Below, piece after piece: positions 51,667-60,386 of a stretch of DNA of 64,000 nt. The stretch spans positions 68,292-132,291 of the forward strand of contig NZ_JAYFUM010000023.1 in the NCBI RefSeq assembly GCF_034929435.1. The letters run 5' to 3'. Source of the stretch: Arcicella rigui. GTDB taxonomy: Bacteria; Bacteroidota; Bacteroidia; Cytophagales; Spirosomataceae. Every line of letters begins with the position of its first letter. Positions within the stretch are counted from its first letter, which is position 1. The notes under the pieces were generated by a model, which saw nothing but the letters and a program-made list of their open reading frames with translations, had not been told where the DNA came from and did not search any database. Both the position numbers and the translations under genes were made by a program.

Positions 51667-52767
51667 TTACTTATTCAAAACTGATTTTATTACGGCGGCG
51701 GCTTGTAAGGTGGCTACTTGAATGCTGTTTACATGAGCGATTGGGTTTAATAAACCATAGTCGTGAATCAAACCATTGTATCTTGTTAAAGTAACTTTTA
51801 CGCCTGCTTCGTTGAGTTTTCTGGCATAAGCTTCGCCTTCGTCACGTAAAACGTCATTTTCTGCTGTTTGAACCAAGGTTTCTGGTAAACCTCTCAATTG
51901 TTCGATACTTGCTTGTAAAGGTGAAGCGTAGATTTCTTTGCGTTTTTCTACATCAGGCAAATAATTATCCCAGAACCATTTCATCATATTTTTAGTAAGA
52001 AAACGACCTTCAGCAAAAGCGTTGTAAGATTCATTTTCAAAATTGGCATCTGTTACTGGCCATAAAAGTACTTGTAATTTGATGGCAGGGCCTTTTTTAT
52101 CTTTGGCCATCAAGGCAATTACTGCCGACATATTTCCGCCAACGCTGTTACCTACTACGGCAAGTTTTTTACCATCTACACCAATTTCATGTCCGTGTTC
52201 AGCCACCCATTGTGTTGCGGCATAAATTTCATTGATTGCCACTGGATATTGTACTTCTGGCGAAGGTGAATAATCTGGGAAAACCGCCACTGCTCCGCTA
52301 TTTACCACTAAATCACGCACTAATCTTCTGTGTGTAGGGTAGTCGCCCAAAACCCAACCGCCACCGTGAATAAAAATAAATACAGGAGCATTTGGTTTTA
52401 CGCCTTTGGGTTTGGTAATGTGTACTTTTACTTTATATCCGTTTTGTGAAATCACTTTTTCAGATTCTGTAATGCCTGAATAATCTACTTCCACAGATTT
52501 CTGAGCTCCCACTAATACTTGTCTTGCATCGGCAACGCTTAGTTGTTCAATGGGTTTGCCATTGCCTGAATTTAAGGCTTTCAAAAAGGCTTGCACTTCT
52601 GTAAAAACCAATGGGTCTTTTTCGCCTTTGTAGGGTCTTAGTTGTGCTTGTGCAAATAGCGACGAAAGTAAAAACCAGATGAAACTGATTACAAAAATGT
52701 TTTTACCGATGTTAAATGAACGTTCTTGGGCTTTGTCATACGTAGTGACTAATGCTATATTTTTCAT
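51667..52767 (-). CDS. Alpha/beta hydrolase of the hormone-sensitive lipase family (exported)
   Basis: The 366-residue protein has a membrane/signal segment at about 24-40 (ending FAQAQ). It carries the HSL-family oxyanion motif HGGGW (134-138), nucleophile S208 in GNSVGG, and likely D305 and H335 (LIHDYG) to complete the triad. It would hydrolyse small esters; acetyl-xylan or lactone esters are possible but not shown. The n-region before the hydrophobic part is long (23 residues). An AraC regulator lies directly upstream on the same strand. Confidence 0.9.
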   Translation of the reverse strand: MKNIALVTTYDKAQERSFNIGKNIFVISFIWFLLSSLFAQAQLRPYKGEKDPLVFTEVQAFLKALNSGNGKPIEQLSVADARQVLVGAQKSVEVDYSGITESEKVISQNGYKVKVHITKPKGVKPNAPVFIFIHGGGWVLGDYPTHRRLVRDLVVNSGAVAVFPDYSPSPEVQYPVAINEIYAATQWVAEHGHEIGVDGKKLAVVGNSVGGNMSAVIALMAKDKKGPAIKLQVLLWPVTDANFENESYNAFAEGRFLTKNMMKWFWDNYLPDVEKRKEIYASPLQASIEQLRGLPETLVQTAENDVLRDEGEAYARKLNEAGVKVTLTRYNGLIHDYGLLNPIAHVNSIQVATLQAAAVIKSVLNK

Positions 52768-52866
52768 GTTGTTATGTGTTTAAGTATTTGTTATGTCATA
52801 TTGACAATACAAAATTAGAGCGACATACAGTCTGAAAAAATATCAAAAAGTGCACTATTGTTGTAC

Positions 52867-53721
52867 TTATTTCCCTGCGGTATTATTTTTTCTAAAATCA
52901 GAAGTTGTTACACCTACTTTTTGCACAAAAGTTCTATTGAAATAAGCAGGGTCTTCGTAGCCTAATTGATAGGCGATTTCTTTTGCTGTTAAAGAAGTAT
53001 AAATTAAAAGCCGTTTGGCTTCTAAAATAATTCGGTCTTTGATAATCTCATTGGGTTGTGAAAGGTTCAAGCGTTTAAAACGATGTGTTAGCGTTTTGGG
53101 GGCAACGTTCAGCAAATCGGCATAATCTGCTACCGAATGTTTTTCTTTATAGTGAATCTCGACCAATCGACTAAAATTTCTGAAAAAATCAATATCATTT
53201 GGCGAGTCATTCACGGCAGCCAATTGCTGTTTTTTCCAAATACGAGTCGCTCGGATGATGAGCAATTTTAAATAAACACGAATCATTTCTTCTTGAGAAG
53301 TATCATTTAGGTGTAATTCCTCGTCAATTCTTTTGGCAATTAGCTCAATTTCAGTCATTTCGCTTTCAGGCAAAACTACCATTGGCATATTGTAAATATT
53401 ATTGAAAAGCAACCCGTCGCAAGCTACTTCGGCATCGTGAATTTGTACGCAATAAAAATCACGATTGTAAAACATAAAGTAACCAAGCTCAGAACCACAG
53501 TTTTCCAACTGAAAAAATTGGTTTGAATTAATAAAAAAAAGTGTCAGCGAATCGGTGTAATATTGCTGAAAATCAACTTTTAAGGAATAACCTGCCGGCA
53601 ATAAAAGTACTTTGATGAAGGGATTGAAACGCTCTTGATTGAATGCTTCTTTCGTAGATTGATTTACGAGTTGTAAGCCAAATTTTTTATGATTTAATTC
53701 AAAAGTGCTTGACGTTTTCAT
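52867..53721 (-). CDS. AraC family transcriptional regulator
   Basis: The 284-residue protein has an N-terminal cupin-like effector domain (about 30-130) and a C-terminal AraC HTH pair (VADYADLLNVAPKTLTHRFK, KEIAYQLGYEDPAYFNRTF). It is 99 bases upstream of the esterase gene in the same direction and may activate it. The effector is unknown. Confidence 0.9.
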   Translation of the reverse strand: MKTSSTFELNHKKFGLQLVNQSTKEAFNQERFNPFIKVLLLPAGYSLKVDFQQYYTDSLTLFFINSNQFFQLENCGSELGYFMFYNRDFYCVQIHDAEVACDGLLFNNIYNMPMVVLPESEMTEIELIAKRIDEELHLNDTSQEEMIRVYLKLLIIRATRIWKKQQLAAVNDSPNDIDFFRNFSRLVEIHYKEKHSVADYADLLNVAPKTLTHRFKRLNLSQPNEIIKDRIILEAKRLLIYTSLTAKEIAYQLGYEDPAYFNRTFVQKVGVTTSDFRKNNTAGK

Positions 53722-53962
53722 GTTAAAAATTATTTGTGATTCGATAAAATAATGGATTGTTCTGAACTACATTTTACGAATGTAAGCCGAAGAAACCAAT
53801 TTTGATAGATTGTCGTTACAGATTCATCTCGTTTATTGGAAATATTATATCATACTTCTAAAAAAAGCGTTTGATAAATCAGAAATCTGATACCTGAAAT
53901 CTAAAATCTAAAATAGCCTTTAGACTTTCCGAATTCCTAATTCATAACTCATAATTACAAAA

Positions 53963-54511
53963 ATGTCCTATTGCCAATACATCCCCACAATGGCAGAGCC
54001 AAGTAAAAGCCTGCACAAAAATTACCACGATAATCATTATGGTTTTCCGATACACGACGACAACGAGCTGTTTGGAAGATTGATTTTAGAAATCAACCAA
54101 GCAGGCTTGAGCTGGGAAACAATCTTGAAAAAAGAAAGTACTTTTCGAAAAGCCTACGACGATTTTAATATTGAAATAGTAGCGTCATATACCGAAGCCG
54201 ACCGTGAAAGACTATTGAGTGATGCTGGAATTATTCGGAATAAATTAAAAGTAAATGCGGCTATCGAAAACGCAAAGACCATCTTAATACTTCAAAAAGA
54301 ATTTGGTTCATTTGAAAAATGGCTGGAGCATCATCATCCCAAAAGTAGAGAAGAATGGGTAAAAGTATTCAAGAAGACGTTCAAATTTACAGGTGGCGAA
54401 ATCGTCAACGAATTTTTGATGAGTATTGGTTATTTAAAAGGAGCTCATGCAGAAGATTGTCCAATTCATCAAAATGTAGTAGCCCAAAATCCGATGTGGA
54501 TGAGACAATAA
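53963..54511 (+). CDS. tag: DNA-3-methyladenine glycosylase I
   Basis: The 182-residue protein matches Tag: zinc ligands C4, H22 (YHDNHYG), H162 and C166 (HAEDCPIH), and the QAGLSWETILKK segment after the conserved glutamate near position 43. It removes 3-methyladenine from alkylated DNA. It is a single gene with its own start, with 'attcataactcataatt' type repeats before it and 'gagtgctgaattgtgag' type repeats after. Confidence 0.94.
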   Translation: MSYCQYIPTMAEPSKSLHKNYHDNHYGFPIHDDNELFGRLILEINQAGLSWETILKKESTFRKAYDDFNIEIVASYTEADRERLLSDAGIIRNKLKVNAAIENAKTILILQKEFGSFEKWLEHHHPKSREEWVKVFKKTFKFTGGEIVNEFLMSIGYLKGAHAEDCPIHQNVVAQNPMWMRQ

Positions 54512-54619
54512 ATAATGAGTGCTGAATTGTGAGTATTGAATTGTGAATATAAAATTCTGATTTTCAAATTATTACAATTTTATATTATAAAGTAATTCTG
54601 CCTGATTACTTAAATAATA

Positions 54620-54653
54620 AGAGGTCGAATCTGAGTGTTCGACCTCTCTTTTT
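54620..54653. terminator. Bidirectional terminator between tag and the aldo/keto reductase
   Basis: AGAGGTCGAA (54620-54629) pairs perfectly with TTCGACCTCT (54638-54647), loop 8 nt, then CTTTTTT. It ends directly at the stop of the minus-strand reductase gene. Confidence 0.85.
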
Positions 54654-55672
54654 TAATTTCTATAAGCACTCTGTCTATCCACCATCCATCCCGGATATTG
54701 TAAAGGCAATGGACTTACTTCGTTGATTTTGGCTAAGTCTTCGGCTGTTAATTGAATTTCGATAGAACGAAGATTGTCGTTCAACTGTGCAACGGTTTTT
54801 GCTCCAATAATGGTACTTGTAACGCCATTTTGCTGTCTGACCCACGCCAAAGCTACTTGGGCAACCGTGGCATTATGGTTGGTAGCGATGCTACTTAAAA
54901 CCTCTACTAAATCATAAGCTTTTTCTTTGTCGATAGGAGGGAAGTCGAAATTTACTCTTCTCGAACCTGTTGCTGCTTGTTCACGAGTATATTTTCCACT
55001 TAAAAAACCACCTGCCAAAGGACTCCACGGAAATATCGACAATTTATGATGCTCTGCCATCGGTACAAGTTCATGTTCAATGTCACGGCTTACGGCTGAA
55101 TAATAATACTGTAAGCCAATAAATTGATGATAACCATTGTATTTAGCAAAAGTTTGTGCCTCAGCAACCATCCAAGCAGGCCAGTTACAAATGGCAATGT
55201 AGCGTACTTTTCCAGTGTTTACAATGTCGTTCAAAGTACGCACAATTTGCTCGATGGATGTTTTTGGGTCAACGCCATGCACGTACAAAATATCAATATA
55301 ATCCATTTGTAAACGCTTCAAACTTGCGTCAACCGAATTAAAAATGTGGTATCTTGAAAGTCCAGTACTGTTTGGATGTTCGTCCATTTTAGCCAAAACT
55401 TTAGTGGCAATCACCACTCTGTCACGCTGAATATTCAAATCTTTCAAAGCTTGTCCCAACAATTGTTCAGATTGTCCAAAAGAATAAATATTGGCAGTGT
55501 CGATAAAATTAATGCCTGCTTCTACGGCTACTTTTATCAATTCGTTTACTTCTTGCTGTTGTAATTTGCCGATATTTTCCCAAATTCCTGCATTTTGTCC
55601 GCCGAAAGTCATTGTTCCCAAACAAAGTTCCGAAACCAATAAACCCGTTTCGCCTACATAATTATACTTCAT
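54653..55672 (-). CDS. Aldo/keto reductase
   Basis: The 339-residue TIM-barrel protein has the AKR tetrad D58 and Y63 (FIDTANIYSFG), K91 (IATKV) and H132 (YVHGVD), and an NADPH-binding end (IIGAKTVAQLNDNL). It is of the tas/YghZ-like type and reduces aldehydes or ketones; the substrate is open. The AraC regulator upstream on the same strand (118 bp away) may control it. Confidence 0.92.
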   Translation of the reverse strand: MKYNYVGETGLLVSELCLGTMTFGGQNAGIWENIGKLQQQEVNELIKVAVEAGINFIDTANIYSFGQSEQLLGQALKDLNIQRDRVVIATKVLAKMDEHPNSTGLSRYHIFNSVDASLKRLQMDYIDILYVHGVDPKTSIEQIVRTLNDIVNTGKVRYIAICNWPAWMVAEAQTFAKYNGYHQFIGLQYYYSAVSRDIEHELVPMAEHHKLSIFPWSPLAGGFLSGKYTREQAATGSRRVNFDFPPIDKEKAYDLVEVLSSIATNHNATVAQVALAWVRQQNGVTSTIIGAKTVAQLNDNLRSIEIQLTAEDLAKINEVSPLPLQYPGWMVDRQSAYRN

Positions 55673-55790
55673 AGTTCTTGATTATTTTTGAATGTTTATG
55701 AATATGTTTTCTTTTGCAAAGTTCCCTATAAATACTCATCCAGTAATAGCCCAGAAGAAACAGGAAATATAAAAAATCAAACAATGGTAT

Positions 55791-56690
55791 TTAGTTGCGA
55801 AATACCTTTGGCGTGATTTGAGTAGAATGTCTAAAGAAGGAAGTAAAATGCGAAGGGTCTTCAAAACCCAAACAAAAACCGATTTCTGCAATGTTCCAAT
55901 CGGTATGTTTCAATAAAGTTTTTGATTCTTGTAAAATCCTTTCTGCAATTAATTGAGAAGTAGTTTTTCCCGTAACGTTTTTCAAAGCTCTGTTTAAATG
56001 ATTGATATGTACAGAAAGATGCGTAGCAAAGTCAACTGGGTTTCGTAGTTTCATCGTTTGAAAGGGCGATTCAATCGGAAATTGTCGTTCTAATAATTCA
56101 ATAAAAAGAGAAGTAATACGATTGTTCGCTGAGTGGTTTTGCGAAGAAACTATCGTTTCGTTGGGTTTCAAACGCATGGCTTTGTGAATGAGTTGTTGTA
56201 CCAAAGCACGGAGTAAATCATACTTATAGACGTACTCGACATTGATTTCAGTCAGCATTTGCTCGAAAATATGGCTAAATTCTGCAATATTCTCCTTTTC
56301 TAACTCATAAATTGGAAAAGAACCGACTTTGAAAATAGGATATTCTTTGATATTGGGAATTTGTTGAAGAAAAGATTCGGTAAAAACACAAAAGTATCCC
56401 GACTGCTTTTCGCCGACTCTTTCTAATTTGTAGGGAATCATCGGGTTGGCAAAAGAAATACCAGCTTCCTGTACTTCTACAATTTTATCGGCATAATGAT
56501 AATGGTTTTTACCAATGACGAGCGAAATTTTATAATAATCCTTCCGACTGTAGGGAATCGGTTTTTGCGAATTTCCGATAAAATCTTCTACCCGAAAAAC
56601 ATTAAAATGTCCGATGTCATTTTTAAGGTTTTCGGGTACAAAGTTTAAACGATTTTTATATAAATCTTCTAAAGTATGAATTTGTTCCAT
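55791..56690 (-). CDS. AraC family transcriptional regulator
   Basis: The 299-residue protein has an N-terminal sensor domain (SYRKD-like region KPIPYSRKDYYKISLVIG) and a C-terminal AraC HTH pair (HLSVHINHLNRALKNVTGK and IAEIGFCLGFEDPSHFTSFF). The neighbouring aldo/keto reductase on the same strand is a probable target, a common pairing in Bacteroidota. Confidence 0.9.
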   Translation of the reverse strand: MEQIHTLEDLYKNRLNFVPENLKNDIGHFNVFRVEDFIGNSQKPIPYSRKDYYKISLVIGKNHYHYADKIVEVQEAGISFANPMIPYKLERVGEKQSGYFCVFTESFLQQIPNIKEYPIFKVGSFPIYELEKENIAEFSHIFEQMLTEINVEYVYKYDLLRALVQQLIHKAMRLKPNETIVSSQNHSANNRITSLFIELLERQFPIESPFQTMKLRNPVDFATHLSVHINHLNRALKNVTGKTTSQLIAERILQESKTLLKHTDWNIAEIGFCLGFEDPSHFTSFFRHSTQITPKVFRN

Positions 56691-56805
56691 CTTGCATAAT
56701 TATAAAAATCAAACATCATTATACAAGAAACTGTTTCAATTAGAGGGAATTTTATTAGAGAAATACGAAGGATTTTTTGGCTGAGAAAACGATACTTAAA
56801 TGAGT

Positions 56806-56839
56806 ATCTTCACTAATCCAAGTAAAAATTAGTGAAGAT
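56806..56839 (-). terminator. Hairpin behind the HupE-like gene
   Basis: ATCTTCACTAAT (56806-56817) pairs perfectly with ATTAGTGAAGAT (56828-56839), loop 10 nt. It is 11 bases past the HupE-like stop on the minus strand; the T-rich tail is weak. Confidence 0.55.
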
Positions 56840-56849
56840 GTTAGACTAC

Positions 56850-58178
56850 TTAGGCTAAAATTTTATTTCTATCTTGCCAAAAAAGTAAGAAGGAAACTGC
56901 TATTAATACGATTAAAGCTTGGTTTGAATAAGCCATGCTTTTGCTGATGAGGTCGCTAATAATATTTCCTTTTTGTGAATATCTTTCCAACATCCAAGCA
57001 AAGGCGGCAATACTTGCTAAAATGACACAAGTATTTCTGAAAATAGTATAATAGGCTGTTCGGCTGAGAAGTATTAACCACGGAATGCACATTAAAATAA
57101 TCCATAATTGCATGACTTCTATCCCCAAATTAAAACCTAAAATACTTAATATAATACTTTGATTATCAAGGTTTAAATCAATCAAAGTATTGGCAAAAGC
57201 AAGCCCGTGAATGAGTCCGAAACCTAAAGAAATAAACATTTCTTTTCCTGCAAAAATTGGACGAATAGCATGAACAGCCGAAACTAAAATTGAGAAGGCA
57301 ATCAGAATTTCAATCCATTTGCTTGGCAAAACTACCCAAGCCATAGCCCCCATCAAAAGCGTTAGCGAATGTCCAAGCGTAAAAGCTGAAACAATTTTTA
57401 CAATTTGTACCAAACTCAGGCGAAATGAACGAGGTGTTCCCCATCTTTTCTTTGAAAAACTCAACGGAATCGGTAACAACAAAACCAATAAAAACATTAA
57501 ATGGTCGATACCTTCTTTGATATGTTCTTCGCCCAAAGCAAACATTCCTGTAAAACCTTTCCAGAAATTCCCTTCTGCCAAATTGATTGTTAATGGATAA
57601 ATAAGCGTCGTTTTTGTATCAACTCTAATTACGCCTATTTCAGTAGGTTCTGTGTGTGCTTTGCCAGCCGCCCAGTCGCTTCGTAATAAAACCAAAGCAC
57701 TATGCGTAACCAATTGGTGCATAATGACATCGTAATCAAAAATAAAATTACGAGTACTTGCTCCTTCGGGTGGTGTCATTAGCAAATGCACAATGATTTC
57801 TTGAAATGGCCCACTATATGTTTGCTTACCTTTTTGCAATGCCAAATCTTGTATTTCTATCATCCACGGTTGGTCTTTGGCAACCATCGGATGAATATGT
57901 GCCAACAAATATTCTTTGATTTGTGGCTCCATTTTTGGAATAATTTGCTCTGGATTTTTACTTAGGTTTTGTCCGAAAGCTAATTCTAATTCACCGATGG
58001 GCAATTGAAGTTCAACCGCTACTTGCTTGGGACTCACATCCAATAAAACCACCGTACTTGGGGTTTGGTGTGCCAACGTAAGATGTGCGTTCGCTAACAA
58101 TGTAATAATTATTGTGTTGATTATCAGCCATTTTCTCAAGGAAAAATGGCTGATAAAAGATTTTTTTAGGATTATCAT
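56850..58178 (-). CDS. HupE/UreJ-like membrane protein with periplasmic domain
   Basis: The 442-residue protein has a signal sequence (to about 36), a periplasmic domain of about 165 residues and a C-terminal HupE/UreJ_2 membrane domain of seven or more segments. In the membrane part conserved residues line up: H219 and D225-H226 (EEHIKEGIDHLMF), H270 (FTLGHSLTL), H303 (AVHAI) and H324 (GLIHGLAFAN). HupE proteins carry nickel or cobalt, and these polar residues would form the metal path. The ATG overlaps the TGA of the DUF3500 gene, so the two are coupled. Actual substrate unknown. Confidence 0.85.
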   Translation of the reverse strand: MIILKKSFISHFSLRKWLIINTIIITLLANAHLTLAHQTPSTVVLLDVSPKQVAVELQLPIGELELAFGQNLSKNPEQIIPKMEPQIKEYLLAHIHPMVAKDQPWMIEIQDLALQKGKQTYSGPFQEIIVHLLMTPPEGASTRNFIFDYDVIMHQLVTHSALVLLRSDWAAGKAHTEPTEIGVIRVDTKTTLIYPLTINLAEGNFWKGFTGMFALGEEHIKEGIDHLMFLLVLLLPIPLSFSKKRWGTPRSFRLSLVQIVKIVSAFTLGHSLTLLMGAMAWVVLPSKWIEILIAFSILVSAVHAIRPIFAGKEMFISLGFGLIHGLAFANTLIDLNLDNQSIILSILGFNLGIEVMQLWIILMCIPWLILLSRTAYYTIFRNTCVILASIAAFAWMLERYSQKGNIISDLISKSMAYSNQALIVLIAVSFLLFWQDRNKILA

Positions 58179-59578
58179 AAGCCTATATAATCACGTTTGT
58201 GGTCTCTGTAAACGGAGTGATAGTGGATTTCGGAAGGATACACAACGCCTGTCTGACAAATAAATTCTATCCAAACACTTGGGCCGTCGATACGCACATA
58301 ATCGGTATTCGTCGTGAAAAAAGTAGAGGCATTTCCCGAAGTTCCGCTGGCATTGCTGGCATAGGTTATATAAGTATCGGCTAATTCATTCTGGTAAATT
58401 TTGGTAAAGGCTGCCGCAGATGCGTCGTCCAAATCATTAATCCAAGGCATCATGGCTGCCAATACTTTTGCTTGTGCGGTAGTACTCAGCGTACTTACTT
58501 TAACCCCCAATTTGGTTGTCGGGAAAGTATTCGTAGTAGAGCCGGGAACCATCGTTACATCCGAAAAAGTAGAGGCAATTTTGGCAGAAGTCAATTCTGT
58601 ACTGGTAAATGAAGCTAACATATTTGCCATTGCATTTCTTTCTTCTGCCAATGGCGAATAGGTTACGCCATTGCTTGTCCAACTTTTTGGCTCAATGCCT
58701 TGGTGCGAAGGCGTTGTACTCACTACTGCCCCAGCTTCATAAGTAACACTTTGGGCATAATGGTGTCCGCCAAATTGTAGCATCCATTTGCCTGTGGTAC
58801 TTGGTGTACCTAAGAAGGCAATGATATAATATCCTGATGAATATCCACCGCCTGATTTTGTAGCTAAAACATCATCCGCAGCGTTAATTTGCAAAAATTC
58901 GCTATAACCCTCATTATCGGTTGTTCCGCTGGCTGCTTGAATGACGGCTTTGGCAGCGGCTAATTGCGTAGCACTCAAAGTACTAAATGCTAATCCTTGA
59001 CGACAAGAAACACCACAAGGTAAATTCGACCATTTTTTGGCATTGGTCAGATTTAGGGCTAATACAACTGACGATTGCTGTGAAGTTGACAAAGTAGCTA
59101 AAAAAGCATTGGCTAATTCTACTACTTTTGAAACCGAGCCTGTGGTAGTAGTGCTACCAGAACCAGAAGATGCTGCTGCTACGGTTAAATTGAAAGTACA
59201 AGATTGTCCACCTAAAGTAATCGCAAAAGCGGCAGTGCCCGAACTACTTGGCGTGCCTGTGATTAAATAGCTTAAAGTGCCAGCACCATTGGCTAAAGTA
59301 CCTGCTGATAAAGTAGCGGTTAGTCCCGTAACGCCTGTTGAGCTAACAGAACTTTCGGTATAAGCCACGGCATTGCCACCCGTGTAGGCGATAGTCGCTG
59401 TGCCAGAATAAGCCGTTCCGCTTGTAGCAGTGGCAGAAAAAGTGGCAGAGGCACAATCAAGCGTAGTGACGCTTGGGGTTGTAGGCGTTACCGTTGTGGT
59501 ACTTTCGTTACAGCTTTGTATTCCCCAAAGGGTAAAAAAGCATAAAAAGCATAAGCTAAGAGATTTCAGTTTCATCAT
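58175..59578 (-). CDS. DUF3500 lipoprotein with N-terminal Ig-like domain
   Basis: The 467-residue protein has a lipobox (GIQSC, Cys23), a Ser/Thr/Gly-rich Ig-like domain (about 38-135) and a short linker. DUF3500 then fills about 150-467. The domain holds GGHHYAQ and ends with SEIHYHSVYRDHKRDYIGL, a histidine cluster that could bind a metal. Two cysteine pairs (PCGVSCRQG and others) may form disulfides. It overlaps the HupE-like gene by four bases (ATGA). The stretch before it carries a direct repeat that fits a LytTR binding site. Confidence 0.85.
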   Translation of the reverse strand: MMKLKSLSLCFLCFFTLWGIQSCNESTTTVTPTTPSVTTLDCASATFSATATSGTAYSGTATIAYTGGNAVAYTESSVSSTGVTGLTATLSAGTLANGAGTLSYLITGTPSSSGTAAFAITLGGQSCTFNLTVAAASSGSGSTTTTGSVSKVVELANAFLATLSTSQQSSVVLALNLTNAKKWSNLPCGVSCRQGLAFSTLSATQLAAAKAVIQAASGTTDNEGYSEFLQINAADDVLATKSGGGYSSGYYIIAFLGTPSTTGKWMLQFGGHHYAQSVTYEAGAVVSTTPSHQGIEPKSWTSNGVTYSPLAEERNAMANMLASFTSTELTSAKIASTFSDVTMVPGSTTNTFPTTKLGVKVSTLSTTAQAKVLAAMMPWINDLDDASAAAFTKIYQNELADTYITYASNASGTSGNASTFFTTNTDYVRIDGPSVWIEFICQTGVVYPSEIHYHSVYRDHKRDYIGL

Positions 59579-59643
59579 GTTTGGATGTTAAATGTTTGTT
59601 TTATACCAAGCATTACATCTTTCACAGGATGAATATTGTTATT

Positions 59644-59674
59644 TTGTGGCGAATCGGGGGATTGTTGTGGTGAA
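59644..59674 (-). promoter_or_regulatory. Candidate LytTR binding site before the DUF3500 gene
   Basis: On the minus strand TTCACCACAA and TTCGCCACAA stand in direct repeat 21 bp apart (plus-strand positions 59665-59674 and 59644-59653). LytTR-family regulators typically bind two 9-bp direct repeats on one DNA face, two turns apart. The site lies 66-96 bases upstream of the DUF3500 start and just after the lytR stop. Confidence 0.6.
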
Positions 59675-59702
59675 TGTAGGTTTTGAATGAAACTTCCTCA
59701 TT

Positions 59703-60386
59703 CTACTTTCCGTAAATTTTATAGAAATTTTCCTCATAACTACTTCCCAAAGCCAAGTTTTCGTCGGCAATAGCAATTACTTTGTTTCTTACAGATTTTA
59801 TATATTTTAATGCCACAATAAAGGAGCGATGCACCCTAATAAATTCATCATTCGGGAGTTTTTCAAGAATGGCTTTCATGGTCATTCTTACGACTAAAGA
59901 CTTTTGATGAAGTAAGTGAATTTTGAGATAATTATCCAAACTTTCAATATAAATAATGTCGGTAATTTGTACTTTCACCAAGCCATAATCAATTCTAAAG
60001 TATAAATAGGTTTGCTGATTTTGTAGATGAAAATGCTGTAAATCAATCGCTTTTTGGGCTGCCTGTTTGAAACGTTGAAGTGTAAAAGGCTTCAATAAAT
60101 AATCCACAGCATTTAATTCAAAGCCTTCTACGGCGTATTCACTGAAAGCTGTGGTGAAAATTACCATGATTTCTTGAGGAATATTTTTGAAAAAATCTAC
60201 GCCAGAAATGGCTGGCATATTAATGTCTAAAAATATTAAATCCACTGGATGTTCTTCTAAAAATAAGCGGGCTTCTGCACTTTTTGTAAAAACTTTTAGT
60301 AGTTCAATGCCTTCTATTTGTCCACAAAAGAAATCTATGATTTCCAAAGCTGGCTCTTCGTCGTCTAATGCAATGGCTCTAATCAT
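59703..60386 (-). CDS. LytTR response regulator
   Basis: The 227-residue protein has a receiver domain (D8-D9, acceptor D54 in IFLDINMPAISG, K103-like PF region in LLKPFTLQRF). A LytTR DNA-binding domain follows from about 125 (IIYIESLDNYLKIHLL, FIRVHRSFIVALKYIKSV). It overlaps the kinase gene by four bases (ATGA) and forms a pair with it. Its likely target is the DUF3500-HupE unit 124 bp downstream on the same strand. Confidence 0.93.
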   Translation of the reverse strand: MIRAIALDDEEPALEIIDFFCGQIEGIELLKVFTKSAEARLFLEEHPVDLIFLDINMPAISGVDFFKNIPQEIMVIFTTAFSEYAVEGFELNAVDYLLKPFTLQRFKQAAQKAIDLQHFHLQNQQTYLYFRIDYGLVKVQITDIIYIESLDNYLKIHLLHQKSLVVRMTMKAILEKLPNDEFIRVHRSFIVALKYIKSVRNKVIAIADENLALGSSYEENFYKIYGK

